The position numbers and the translations under genes are program-made. DNA of 27,745 nt, taken from assembly GCA_015482705.2 (NCBI GenBank), contig JADMLA020000016.1, positions 1 to 27,745 on the forward strand. The letters are read 5' to 3'. The stretch's first letter is position 1, and each line of letters begins with the position of its first letter. Positions 7,939 through 17,976 of the stretch are shown here, in pieces. This DNA is from Prosthecochloris sp. (lineage in GTDB: Bacteria > Bacteroidota > Chlorobiia > Chlorobiales > Chlorobiaceae). Below the pieces are notes generated by a model. That model saw nothing but the letters and a program-made list of their open reading frames with translations. It did no database searches and was not told where the DNA came from.

Positions 7939-8289
7939 ATGGAAGAAAATAACAATAAGGTGATTGTCTGTTCAGATGATGTTGAAACGTTTGAAGCAGA
8001 GTTGGCGAATACCGCTCAGTCGCTTCCCCGTCACATTGATGTCAATCCTGAAAACATTGAACATGGCCTGGCAAAACTTGTGCTCACTCTTGTTGAGCTT
8101 ATTCGAAAGTTGATGGAAAAGCAGGCCATGAGGAGAATGGATGGTGGATCTCTGAGCGATGAGGAAATTGAACGGCTTGGTGAATCCTTGATGCTTCTTG
8201 AAAATAAAATGGATGAACTCAAGGATTATTTTGGGCTGAAGAGTGAGGATTTGAATCTTGACCTGGGCCCTCTGGGTAAATTGATGTGA
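7939..8289 (+). CDS. gvpK: Gas vesicle protein GvpK
   Basis: A 116-aa GvpK protein. The highly conserved family blocks are visible: NIEHGLAKLVLTLVELIRKL, MEKQAMRRMDGGSLSDEEIE, a helix LMLLENKMDELKDYFGL and the C-terminal DLNLDLGPLGKLM. Length is normal. It is the last gene of the operon, followed within about 60 nt by a hairpin terminator. GvpK is required for gas vesicle formation in haloarchaea; its exact task is unknown. Confidence 0.93.
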   Translation: MEENNNKVIVCSDDVETFEAELANTAQSLPRHIDVNPENIEHGLAKLVLTLVELIRKLMEKQAMRRMDGGSLSDEEIERLGESLMLLENKMDELKDYFGLKSEDLNLDLGPLGKLM

Positions 8290-8344
8290 TAGAGTGGTCT
8301 TGGAGGCTGTTTCGATGTTCATGAAAAATGAGGTGGGGGGGGAG

Positions 8345-8390
8345 TTCGGCATATTCGAAAAAGAATGCTATGGCCGAAGTTTCTTTTTCG
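8345..8390 (+). terminator. Terminator of the gas-vesicle operon
   Basis: TTCGGCATA (8345-8353) pairs with TATGGCCGAA (8369-8378), with one bulged base and a 15-nt loop, followed by TTTCTTTTT. It lies between gvpK and the convergent receiver gene. Confidence 0.65.
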
Positions 8391-8391
8391 T

Positions 8392-8751
8392 CTAAAGATG
8401 ATGCAGAGCATTGAGCAGTTCTCTCTCTCCGAAAGGTTTTTTCAAGGTGGCATCCGCTCCTGCAGCATAGGCAAGCTGAAGATAACTTTCAGGGCTCATT
8501 TTTCTGCCGCCTGAAATGGCGACTATTTTCATGTGAGGATGCTTGGATTTTATTTTTCTGATGACTTCAATGCCTTCCTGATCCGGCATGATGATATCGG
8601 TGATCACTATTGTCACGTCCTGGTTTTTGGAAAGCAGTTCGAAAGCTTTTTGACCGCTGTCTGCTGTGAGGACATTGAAGCCGTTGTGTTTCAGGATTGC
8701 CCTGAGGTATTTCAGAATAGCGGTATCATCGTCAATAACGAGTATTTTCAT
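8392..8751 (-). CDS. Single-domain response regulator (CheY-like), copy 1
   Basis: A stand-alone receiver domain of 119 aa with no output domain. Acidic pocket VIDDD (residues 5-9), phosphoacceptor D52 in VITDIIMP, switch Ser S80 (VAISGG) and conserved Lys-Pro K105-P106 (LKKPFG) are all present, so it should be phosphorylatable. About 75% identical by eye to the receiver protein at 9456-9815. It is separated from that gene by a ~700-nt segment holding a + strand RNA candidate, so it probably has its own promoter. Likely a phosphorelay intermediate or a protein-binding switch in the pathway of the hybrid kinase; the target is unknown. Confidence 0.9.
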   Translation of the reverse strand: MKILVIDDDTAILKYLRAILKHNGFNVLTADSGQKAFELLSKNQDVTIVITDIIMPDQEGIEVIRKIKSKHPHMKIVAISGGRKMSPESYLQLAYAAGADATLKKPFGERELLNALHHL

Positions 8752-9135
8752 GAATCAGGAATTAAATAGCTGTTCAATAATTTTCCCAACGATTTGTCTG
8801 GGAGAAACAACTGTTGGCTTTCTGAAATTTTTTGACTGTATGATGGCATAGGATGATTGGGCTGCCCTGGTGCCGTTCATCCTGGATTAATTATCCATGC
8901 AGTTTACTATGAAATATATATCGAAAACAATTAACAAGCTTTTATTAAACCGAAGAGAGGTGTCCCTGATTTTTTTTCCTGGCTGAAATCTTCGTAATGG
9001 TCCAGCACATGGTATCTATAATGAAGGGTTTCAGGGTGAAATACGGGGGATAAAATGCTAAAAAAAGCGTATTCTAATACAATATGTTTATTTGTTATTC
9101 AACTTGATATGTGCCATATATTGATTTATGCGGCA
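8752..9135. other. Gene-free AT-rich segment upstream of receiver copy 1
   Basis: I see no credible coding sequence on either strand. The segment is AT-rich with short A/T runs and should contain the promoter of the - strand receiver gene. No convincing operator or repeat was found. Confidence 0.5.
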
Positions 9136-9137
9136 AC

Positions 9138-9167
9138 TTGCTTCAAGGTGTTATTTTTTAATATAAT
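9138..9167 (+). promoter_or_regulatory. Promoter of the small RNA candidate
   Basis: TTGCTT (9138-9143) and a perfect TATAAT (9162-9167) are separated by 18 bp, predicting a start near 9174. Read by eye against the sigma-70 consensus. Confidence 0.5.
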
Positions 9168-9173
9168 ACATGG

Positions 9174-9307
9174 TCCAAAAGGGGGTTATACCTTCTTCCT
9201 TTTTTCGTAGGACTGCTGTTTCTCTCAACTGTGAGAGAATGCGTGGATGGTAAGGGGGCATCTACGTATAAGCCGCTTCATGTACTGACATGAAGCGGCT
9301 TTTTTTG
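9174..9307 (+). ncRNA. Small RNA candidate with strong terminator
   Basis: A ~134-nt + strand transcript is predicted from promoter-like boxes (9138-9167) to a T-run at 9300-9306. It holds a weak 5' pairing (about 9176-9200), a perfect 8-bp hairpin TTCTCTCA/TGAGAGAA (9220-9239) and the terminator hairpin; the last two both have the tetraloop ACTG. No ORF of note is present, and nothing else on the + strand needs this terminator, since the gas-vesicle operon ends 880 nt earlier. The layout of two stem-loops plus terminator recalls the published Chlorobi-1 RNA motif; I could not align them. Confidence 0.5.
9271..9306 (+). terminator. Strong intrinsic terminator
   Basis: A 13-bp perfect stem, AGCCGCTTCATGT (9271-9283) with its complement at 9288-9300, loop ACTG, followed by seven T. 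On the opposite strand the stem is followed by TTATACG, so it works mainly for + strand transcription. Confidence 0.88.
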
Positions 9308-9455
9308 TTATGGCTGCAAGCGTACTTTCCAGCTGCTGTTTAAAAATAACGGATCTAGTTCTTTTTACCCGAGGCTTCGTTGTCGTTTGGCGCGTCGATC
9401 AGAAAGAGGAGTGCCGGTAAAGAAACCGTTCATGCGTGGAGAACATGAAGACTGG

Positions 9456-9815
9456 TTAAAGATTTTGCAGCGTGTTCAGTAATTCTTTGTGCCCGAACGG
9501 TTTTCTGAGGGTTGCATCGGCTCCAACGGCATAGGCAAGCTGCAGGTAACTTTGCGGGCTCATTTTTCCTCCACCGGAGATGGCGACAATTTTAATGTGG
9601 GGGTGTTCGGTCTTGATTTTTTTGATAATTTCAATGCCTTCCTCTTCCGGCATGATGATATCGGTGATAACAGCGGTTACATCGCAGTTTCTTGAGAGTT
9701 TTTCAAAGGCTGAAAGGCCATTGTCTGTTGTGAGGACGTTGAAGCCGTCATGTCTCAGAATATCCCTGATGTATTTCAGAACAGCATCATCATCATCAAT
9801 GACCAGGATTTTCAT
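9456..9815 (-). CDS. Single-domain response regulator (CheY-like), copy 2
   Basis: A stand-alone receiver of 119 aa with VIDDDD at the N-terminus, phosphoacceptor D52 (VITDIIMP), switch Ser (VAISGG) and RKPFG lysine. It begins 21 nt after the end of the hybrid kinase gene on the same strand, so the two are almost certainly co-transcribed and this is the natural phosphate acceptor for that kinase. The paralogue at 8392-8751 has the same length with about 30 substitutions, indicating a duplication. No DNA-binding or enzymatic output domain is present. Confidence 0.92.
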   Translation of the reverse strand: MKILVIDDDDAVLKYIRDILRHDGFNVLTTDNGLSAFEKLSRNCDVTAVITDIIMPEEEGIEIIKKIKTEHPHIKIVAISGGGKMSPQSYLQLAYAVGADATLRKPFGHKELLNTLQNL

Positions 9816-9836
9816 ATAGGTGAATGAGTTGTAATG

Positions 9837-12800
9837 TTACTCCATGACTTCCTGAATTTCACTGTATAATATAGAAAAATTTATGGGTTTACGGAGAAGT
9901 GTCTTAATCCCGTAATTTGTCATTGTTTGTTGAAGCTTCCGATCAATTTCTCTGCCGGACATGAGAAAAATCGGTAGATCAGGCCTGATGTTGTGCACCT
10001 TGCGGGCCAGTGCGATTCCTGTCATTTCGGGCATGGTCAAATTGGTGATAAGCAGATCGAAAAGATTGGGCTTATGGCATAGTATTTCGAATGCTTCGGA
10101 TGCTGATGTTGTCGTCGTAACTGTATGACCGTTGTTCTCCAGAAAAACTTCCATCATTTTTATGGTCGAGGTTTCATCGTCAACCAAGAGGATTGAACTC
10201 TTTCCCCTGCTTTTGGTTTCAACAGATGGGCTTGTGGATAGTGATGATTGCTCTCTGCGGATTATCGGCAGGTAGATGCAGAAGGTGGTGCCTTCACCGG
10301 GCTTACTCGCTACAGTGATGATTCCTTTGTGTTGGGTGATGATTCCATGTGCAACGGAGAGGCCAAGACCGGTTCCCCTGTTGACTGGCTTTGTTGTGAA
10401 AAAAGGCTCGAAAATTCTTTCCAGAGTTTTACTGTTCATGCCTGAACCTGTATCCGTTACAGTCAGCAAAATGTAGGGTTTGTCTTGCAGCTTCGGTAGT
10501 GATTTGCGGAGTGCAGGGTCAGGGTGCAACGAGCGTAACCGTATGGTCAGCTTTCCTCCTGTTTTTTCCATGGCATGGTACGCATTGGTGCAAAGGTTGA
10601 GGAATAACTGATGTATTTGAGATACGTCGGCAAGTATGTCGCCTGTATTGTTATCGATATCGGTTTCAATAGTGATCGTCGAGGGGATGGCGGGACGGAT
10701 CAGTTTGAGGGCTTCGGTAATTATTGTGGCAGGGTTTAACGGCGTCTGATGAGATTCCTCCAACCGGCTGAAAGCGAGAATTCGCTCTACCAGGTTTTTT
10801 GCCCTTTCCGAGGCTTTCTGGATTTCATCGAGGTAGTCTGTTGCAGTTTCTCCTGAGGGGATCAGTTTTTTCAACATGTCTGCATAGCCCATGATCGGGG
10901 TCAGAATGTTGTTGAAATCATGGGCTATCCCTCCGGCAAGAGTTCCTATGGTTTCAAGCCGCTGCGCCTGCTGTAACTTCAGTTCCATCTCATGTTTTTC
11001 CGATTCTGCAACAGCCTGTTTGGTAATGTCGAACATGATGCCGTCAGCACCGGTAAAACTGCCATCACTGCAAACAAGCGGGGCTTTTCTATCTTCGATC
11101 CATTTTTCTTGACCGGTTTTTGTTCGGATTCTATAACTCTGAATGATTGGTTCGAGATTGTGTCGGGCAGTTCTGCATCCGCTCAAATACTCTTTTCGGT
11201 CGTCGGGGTGGATGATCGATACCCAACCTTTAGGCAGCGTATGGATTTCTTTCGCACGGTAACCGGTGATTGACAGAACTTTCGGTGAGAAAAGAAAATC
11301 GATCTCTCCTTTTGGGTCTGTGGTGTAGATGATACCCGGAATATTGTTCAAGAGGTTCTGGTATTTCTGCAACATGCGCTTTTTTAACTCGCTTTCTCGG
11401 AGAGCATCTTCTATTTCCTTATGTTTGGTGAGGTTGAGAACGACACTTCTGAAACCGGTAATGCTTTCGTCATCTACAATAGTCGTGACGTAGAGTATGG
11501 CTGGGAAGGTTTTGCCTTTTCGGGTGAGTGCCGTGAATTCCAACGTTTCAAGATGACTTCCCTCAAACAATTTTTTCCTGCAGGTACGAAGGAGCTGATG
11601 ATTTTCAGGAATGGCAAGGTCAAATGTTGTAAGATGTTGTTCCAAGTCCTCGCTTGTATAGTCAAAGAGTTGAAGAGTCGAGTTATTGGCATAGGTGATC
11701 CTGGTCTCGAGGTCACATTCAAAGACAGGTTGTGGCAGTTGTTCAGTAAGTTCGCGGAACCGCTGCTCACTTTCCCGCAACGCTTTTTCAGCCCTCAGAC
11801 GACCGGTGATGTTTCTGCTGATGCCGAACAGAACAGGTTTGTTGTTCCAGATTCCCCGACTAACTTTCGTTTCGACAGGGATCAGGTTGCCTTCTTTGGT
11901 TTGCAGTGGTAGCAAGCACAGGTCGGTTTTTCCTGCGAACAGGTTTTTCAAGTTTTTTATGGCTTGTTCACGCTCATGGACGGGATGAAAATCAAGGATG
12001 TGGCTTCTGGTGATTTCCTCAGGAGAATAGTTCAGGTCGTAGAGAAAGGTATCGTTCGTATGAATAATCTTTCCTTCGGTATCGATGATAAAGAGGAAGT
12101 CATCGATGGTGTTGAAAAGCGTTTCGAGGTTTTTTTTTGCTTCTGCAGTTTCAGCCTCGTGTCGGGCCTGCATGATTGCCGCTCCAATATGGGATGCAAT
12201 GGTCTCCAACGCTTTTTTTGCGAAATTGGGTACATGTTCCAACCGATGAGATGCCACACTCAAGCAGGCTATTACATCATCCTTGTAGTGTACCGGCAGG
12301 ATTGCTATGGCATCGAGTCCTTCCTTCTCGGCCTCTTTGAAATGCTGTGTTCCAGCACCGCTGATCTGGCTGTATAAAGGATTTCCTTTCAATACATCAG
12401 GTAAATACGATCTGGAATGTTTGAGAAAATTTTCAGGTAACCCTTTATGGACGGAGAGGGAAAGGGATGCATCTGCAGGTTCGACAAGATAGATGCCTCC
12501 ACAGTCCATATCTGAAATTGCAATGGCTGTATCAAGGCAGAGATCGAGCGTTTCCTCAAGAGATTTTGAACAGCTGAGTTTCAAGGCAAGATCGAGCTCG
12601 GTTTCAAGAAGCTGTTCTGCTTGCTTGCGCATCAGGTTATTGGCTATAATTGCTCCGACAAGCTGTAAAACGGTAATGGTTTCCGGGTGCCAATATCGAT
12701 GCTGTCTTACGGTATCCAAACCGATGTAGCCGAATAAATGGGCATTCGAGGTCAAGGGGATGACAATAAGTGATTTGATGTTCTGCCGTTCAAGGGTTTT

Positions 12801-13664
12801 CTTTTCAGCAGCAGCTTCAGGTGGAAGTTTCGAAACGTCGGGAATGAGAATGGTTTCATTGTTCCTTACTTTTTCCATCCACCAGGGAAAAATCTTGGTT
12901 GACAGCCCTTTGAGTGTTTCTATTTCCGGTTTGATTCCTTCGGCACACCATTCATGGGTATTGTCCATCAGGTTGCTGTCATCGTAAAACTGAAAGGTAT
13001 AACTTCGGTCAGCTTGCATGTATTCACCGATGATCTCGAGGATGTCTTCAATAACGGTATCGAGCTGATCGATGGCGAGGTTGATGAGTTTGCTCGAAAT
13101 GTTGGTGATCAGATGCTCGAATTCAAGTTGTTTTTCGAGCTTTTTTTCCGGTGCTTGTTTTCTCGAATGCTCAGTAAGATTTTCCGACGCTGTATTGCCA
13201 CCGGTAATCTTCTGAAGCGAGCCCACCATACGCACCGGTTTACCTGCTTTATCCCATTCGATTACTTTTCCCCGATTCATTACCCGTACCCAATGGCCCT
13301 TGTTATGGCGTATACGGGTTTGAATTTCGAAGTATTCGTTTGTGCCGGCAAAATGTTTTTCCAGCAGGTATTTCAATGAGGCGAGATCTTCGGGATGAGA
13401 AAGTTTTTTCCACAAGCCGATGTCGATGGGTTGGAGGCTGGCTATGGTATGGCCAGTGATTGCTGCCCAGCGTTCATTGACGGTGAGTTCTCCGGTTTGC
13501 ATGTTCCAATCCCAATAACCGGCATCGGTACTTTCGAGTACGATGTTGAGTTGCTGGTTTTTTTGCTCGAGCGATGTACTTGCTTTTCTCAGATACTCAA
13601 GTTCTCTTCTTGTTCTTTCCAGTTCAGAGTAAAGAGTCTGTAGTTCTCTATTGTCTGTCACCAT
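9837..13664 (-). CDS. Hybrid PAS/GAF sensor histidine kinase with degenerate receiver
   Basis: A cytosolic sensor kinase of 1275 aa; no membrane segment is visible. Approximate order: coiled coil (1-40), PAS (40-155; YWDWNMQTGEL, ITGH), GAF (185-350), GAF (355-510), PAS (515-640), PAS (650-775), PAS (785-905), HisKA with phospho-His H915 in LAGGIAHDFNNILTPIMGYA, HATPase (1025-1140; N box NLCTNAYHAM, G1 TDTGSGM, GTGLGLS) and a C-terminal receiver (1157-1275). The receiver keeps D1162/D1163 and RKP but has Asn1208 where Asp is phosphorylated (LLITNLTMP; codon AAT read directly), so it should not accept phosphate. The start is ATG 13664 with a weak ribosome site. The co-transcribed receiver protein probably takes over as acceptor. 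The ligand is unknown; a GAF or PAS cofactor (redox, light) cannot be read from sequence. Confidence 0.92.
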   Translation of the reverse strand: MVTDNRELQTLYSELERTRRELEYLRKASTSLEQKNQQLNIVLESTDAGYWDWNMQTGELTVNERWAAITGHTIASLQPIDIGLWKKLSHPEDLASLKYLLEKHFAGTNEYFEIQTRIRHNKGHWVRVMNRGKVIEWDKAGKPVRMVGSLQKITGGNTASENLTEHSRKQAPEKKLEKQLEFEHLITNISSKLINLAIDQLDTVIEDILEIIGEYMQADRSYTFQFYDDSNLMDNTHEWCAEGIKPEIETLKGLSTKIFPWWMEKVRNNETILIPDVSKLPPEAAAEKKTLERQNIKSLIVIPLTSNAHLFGYIGLDTVRQHRYWHPETITVLQLVGAIIANNLMRKQAEQLLETELDLALKLSCSKSLEETLDLCLDTAIAISDMDCGGIYLVEPADASLSLSVHKGLPENFLKHSRSYLPDVLKGNPLYSQISGAGTQHFKEAEKEGLDAIAILPVHYKDDVIACLSVASHRLEHVPNFAKKALETIASHIGAAIMQARHEAETAEAKKNLETLFNTIDDFLFIIDTEGKIIHTNDTFLYDLNYSPEEITRSHILDFHPVHEREQAIKNLKNLFAGKTDLCLLPLQTKEGNLIPVETKVSRGIWNNKPVLFGISRNITGRLRAEKALRESEQRFRELTEQLPQPVFECDLETRITYANNSTLQLFDYTSEDLEQHLTTFDLAIPENHQLLRTCRKKLFEGSHLETLEFTALTRKGKTFPAILYVTTIVDDESITGFRSVVLNLTKHKEIEDALRESELKKRMLQKYQNLLNNIPGIIYTTDPKGEIDFLFSPKVLSITGYRAKEIHTLPKGWVSIIHPDDRKEYLSGCRTARHNLEPIIQSYRIRTKTGQEKWIEDRKAPLVCSDGSFTGADGIMFDITKQAVAESEKHEMELKLQQAQRLETIGTLAGGIAHDFNNILTPIMGYADMLKKLIPSGETATDYLDEIQKASERAKNLVERILAFSRLEESHQTPLNPATIITEALKLIRPAIPSTITIETDIDNNTGDILADVSQIHQLFLNLCTNAYHAMEKTGGKLTIRLRSLHPDPALRKSLPKLQDKPYILLTVTDTGSGMNSKTLERIFEPFFTTKPVNRGTGLGLSVAHGIITQHKGIITVASKPGEGTTFCIYLPIIRREQSSLSTSPSVETKSRGKSSILLVDDETSTIKMMEVFLENNGHTVTTTTSASEAFEILCHKPNLFDLLITNLTMPEMTGIALARKVHNIRPDLPIFLMSGREIDRKLQQTMTNYGIKTLLRKPINFSILYSEIQEVME

Positions 13665-13847
13665 TATGGAAGTTTCTTAAATAGTTGAGCCCCCATGGGA
13701 GTGGGCGGTGAGCCGGGTGGTGTTAGGTCATGGTTACTTTTTAAAAATATACAGTATCAAGGTTGCTCCGTTATATGGAAGGAGAATGCGGAAAAGGGAA
13801 GAAAATGAATAAGGGAGCCAAAATGGGGAGCGGCCATTTCTCGATTG

Positions 13848-14408
13848 CTACTGCATTTTCCTCAGCCTTTCAATAACCTCTCTGTGAGGATGATTGACAA
13901 GGTCATCACTGTGTTCCGGTAGCGTGACACGTTTTGCTACGACTGCGAGCATTCGTTCTTCTAAATGTTCGGCAATATCAAGCATATGCAGAAGATGGTG
14001 TTGCAGTTCGTGGTGAACGAACTTTTCTGCCCGGTGCTTTTTCATCTTACCGAGAATTTGAGCCATGAACGGGTTGTCGATATAGCGGGAAACCTGGCTG
14101 AAATAGTCCAGCGGCAAATCGTTCGCATAGCCTGTTGCCTGGTCGGGGCTCATTTTTTTACAAACCCCTGCGGCAATCTGCGGTTTGATGTGTTCGACCA
14201 TCAGGGGAACGACGACGAAATGAGGGATGTATTTAACGATCATACTGATCGCATGGTACAGTTCGTCCAGCCCATCGGTTTTGGAGCTGATCTGGTTTTC
14301 AATGTAGTTGATGACTTTTTTCTGCTGTGTCGGGTGAAGCTCCTGCAGGAACTCCGGTACAGGCTGGTTCGTCCATTCCAATACGTGTTCAAGCTCATTC
14401 ATAATCAT
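13848..14408 (-). CDS. Unrecognised helical cytoplasmic protein
   Basis: A ~186-aa protein I do not recognise. It is predicted mostly helical, without signal peptide or transmembrane segment. Features seen: a short hydrophobic patch IPHFVVVPLMVEHI, a motif KKMSPDQATGYANDLPLDYF, and a His-rich helix (KFVHHELQHHLLHMLDIAEH). The alternation of short helices loosely recalls MgtE-N-type helical repeats, but I would not assign it. The start is uncertain: ATG 14408 or ATG 14402 are both possible, and an in-frame GTG at 14435 lies upstream of an inverted repeat. It lies 183 nt upstream of the kinase gene on the same strand, so co-transcription is possible. Confidence 0.7.
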   Translation of the reverse strand: MIMNELEHVLEWTNQPVPEFLQELHPTQQKKVINYIENQISSKTDGLDELYHAISMIVKYIPHFVVVPLMVEHIKPQIAAGVCKKMSPDQATGYANDLPLDYFSQVSRYIDNPFMAQILGKMKKHRAEKFVHHELQHHLLHMLDIAEHLEERMLAVVAKRVTLPEHSDDLVNHPHREVIERLRKMQ

Positions 14409-14414
14409 AACCGC

Positions 14415-14432
14415 GTTTACTGAGAAGTAAAC
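14415..14432. promoter_or_regulatory. Inverted repeat at the start of the helical protein gene
   Basis: GTTTACT (14415-14421), GAGA, AGTAAAC (14426-14432): perfect 7-bp arms, immediately upstream of ATG 14408 on the - strand. It could be an operator or an mRNA hairpin covering the start. Confidence 0.4.
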
Positions 14433-14500
14433 CACAGTTTATCAAAAAAAAATGAAAACATGAATTATCGCCTTGCAGCGTTCTCGAAGCAAGGGGTAGG

Positions 14501-14525
14501 CCGGGCGAAAATCCCGGGCTTTTTT
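14501..14525 (+). terminator. Terminator-like hairpin upstream of alaS
   Basis: CCGGG (14501-14505) pairs with CCCGG (14513-14517), followed by six T (14520-14525). A second stem, CCTTGC/GCAAGG (14471-14494), lies just before it. No + strand gene ends here, so it is either a short RNA's terminator or a leader element. Confidence 0.4.
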
Positions 14526-14538
14526 GTTACATTAAGCA

Positions 14539-14567
14539 TTGAAATTCGGACGGGGCCGACCTGTATA
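14539..14567 (+). promoter_or_regulatory. Probable alaS promoter
   Basis: TTGAAA (14539-14544), 17 bp, TGTATA (14562-14567), giving a leader of about 35 nt before ATG 14607. It lies downstream of the terminator-like hairpin. Confidence 0.4.
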
Positions 14568-14606
14568 CCCCTGATAACAAGCTAACAGCAAGATACAAGA
14601 TAGCAT

Positions 14607-17264
<2,658 letters not shown>

Positions 17265-17282
17265 CGGGAGATGCGCTAGGTT

Positions 17283-17795
17283 ATGTTGGTTTTTGATTGT
17301 TTTTTTGGTCGCTGTTCGAAACCTTCGTGTGATGGCTGTGCGTTCAGGATGGTTCGTTCGCTAAGGCTTGCACTCAAGTCACGGGCTATGGACAAATGTG
17401 AAGACGAGTCGGTCGAGATCTCTGGTGTATGGAAGAAGGAGGATGTGGTGCAAGCGTCAATACAAACTCCGGCATCCTCACCGGTTGCGGTGTCGAAACA
17501 AACGGGAAAAAAGCGGAAAAAACGGCTTCTTGTTCCAAGAGAAGATATCCCCTGGTATCCTACGATAAACCCCGATCTCTGTAACGGCTGCGGTGACTGC
17601 AAGGTGCTCTGCAAACCCGGTGTGTTCGAACCGGGCCCACCCGATCCGGCAGGAATTCAACGCCCCAAGTTCGTTGTGGCACACCCATATAAATGCTTGG
17701 TGCTCTGCGACCGCTGCGTGGCTGTCTGTACTTCCGGAGGCATCACGCTGCCACCGAAAGAGGATTTCGAAAAGTATGTCGAGTACGTCGATTAA
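17283..17795 (+). CDS. 2[4Fe-4S] ferredoxin-like protein
   Basis: An iron-sulfur electron carrier of up to 170 aa. The C-terminal half holds two Cys clusters: CNGCGDCKVLC (CxxCxxCxxxC) and, after a long PGPPDPAG-containing spacer, CLVLCDRCVAVC (CxxxCxxCxxxC). The first is canonical; the second has CxxxC spacing. The N-terminal half is unusual: a Cys-rich start (CFFGRCSKPSCDGC) and a basic low-complexity linker (about 57-82). The start is uncertain because the ribosome site is poor; ATG 17391 would remove the first 36 residues including that cluster. It is 18 nt after alaS. No partner enzyme can be named; the FAD oxidoreductase 181 nt downstream is a candidate only by proximity. Confidence 0.8.
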   Translation: MLVFDCFFGRCSKPSCDGCAFRMVRSLRLALKSRAMDKCEDESVEISGVWKKEDVVQASIQTPASSPVAVSKQTGKKRKKRLLVPREDIPWYPTINPDLCNGCGDCKVLCKPGVFEPGPPDPAGIQRPKFVVAHPYKCLVLCDRCVAVCTSGGITLPPKEDFEKYVEYVD

Positions 17796-17976
17796 TACAG
17801 TTAACCCCACCATCTTTTTTTCCGCGAGCCATCGTGAGAAATGAAACAACGAATCCATGAATGAAAAATGTTTGCAGCGAATGGTGTGACTTCGCTGTTA
17901 TTTCCTACCTTGTCCCCCGATTGGTTTTATTCTTGAACAACGTCTTTCATATTTATTTATCATTTAAGCACTGATT

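Noticed and set aside
7308..7955. 215-codon - strand open frame opposite GvpF/L copy 4
   Set aside because: The + strand protein carries the GvpF/L signatures and operon spacing; this one is an antisense shadow.
8900..9130. AT-rich stretch as a possible replication origin
   Set aside because: No cluster of DnaA boxes and no origin-type genes nearby; ordinary promoter-rich intergenic DNA.
11421..11912. 163-codon open frame on the + strand inside the kinase gene
   Set aside because: Shadow of PAS-domain coding sequence; no ribosome site or plausible protein features.
13965..14423. 152-codon open frame on the + strand opposite the helical protein gene
   Set aside because: The - strand protein has better composition (ordered helices, reasonable starts). 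I cannot fully exclude the + frame, but it lacks a ribosome site.
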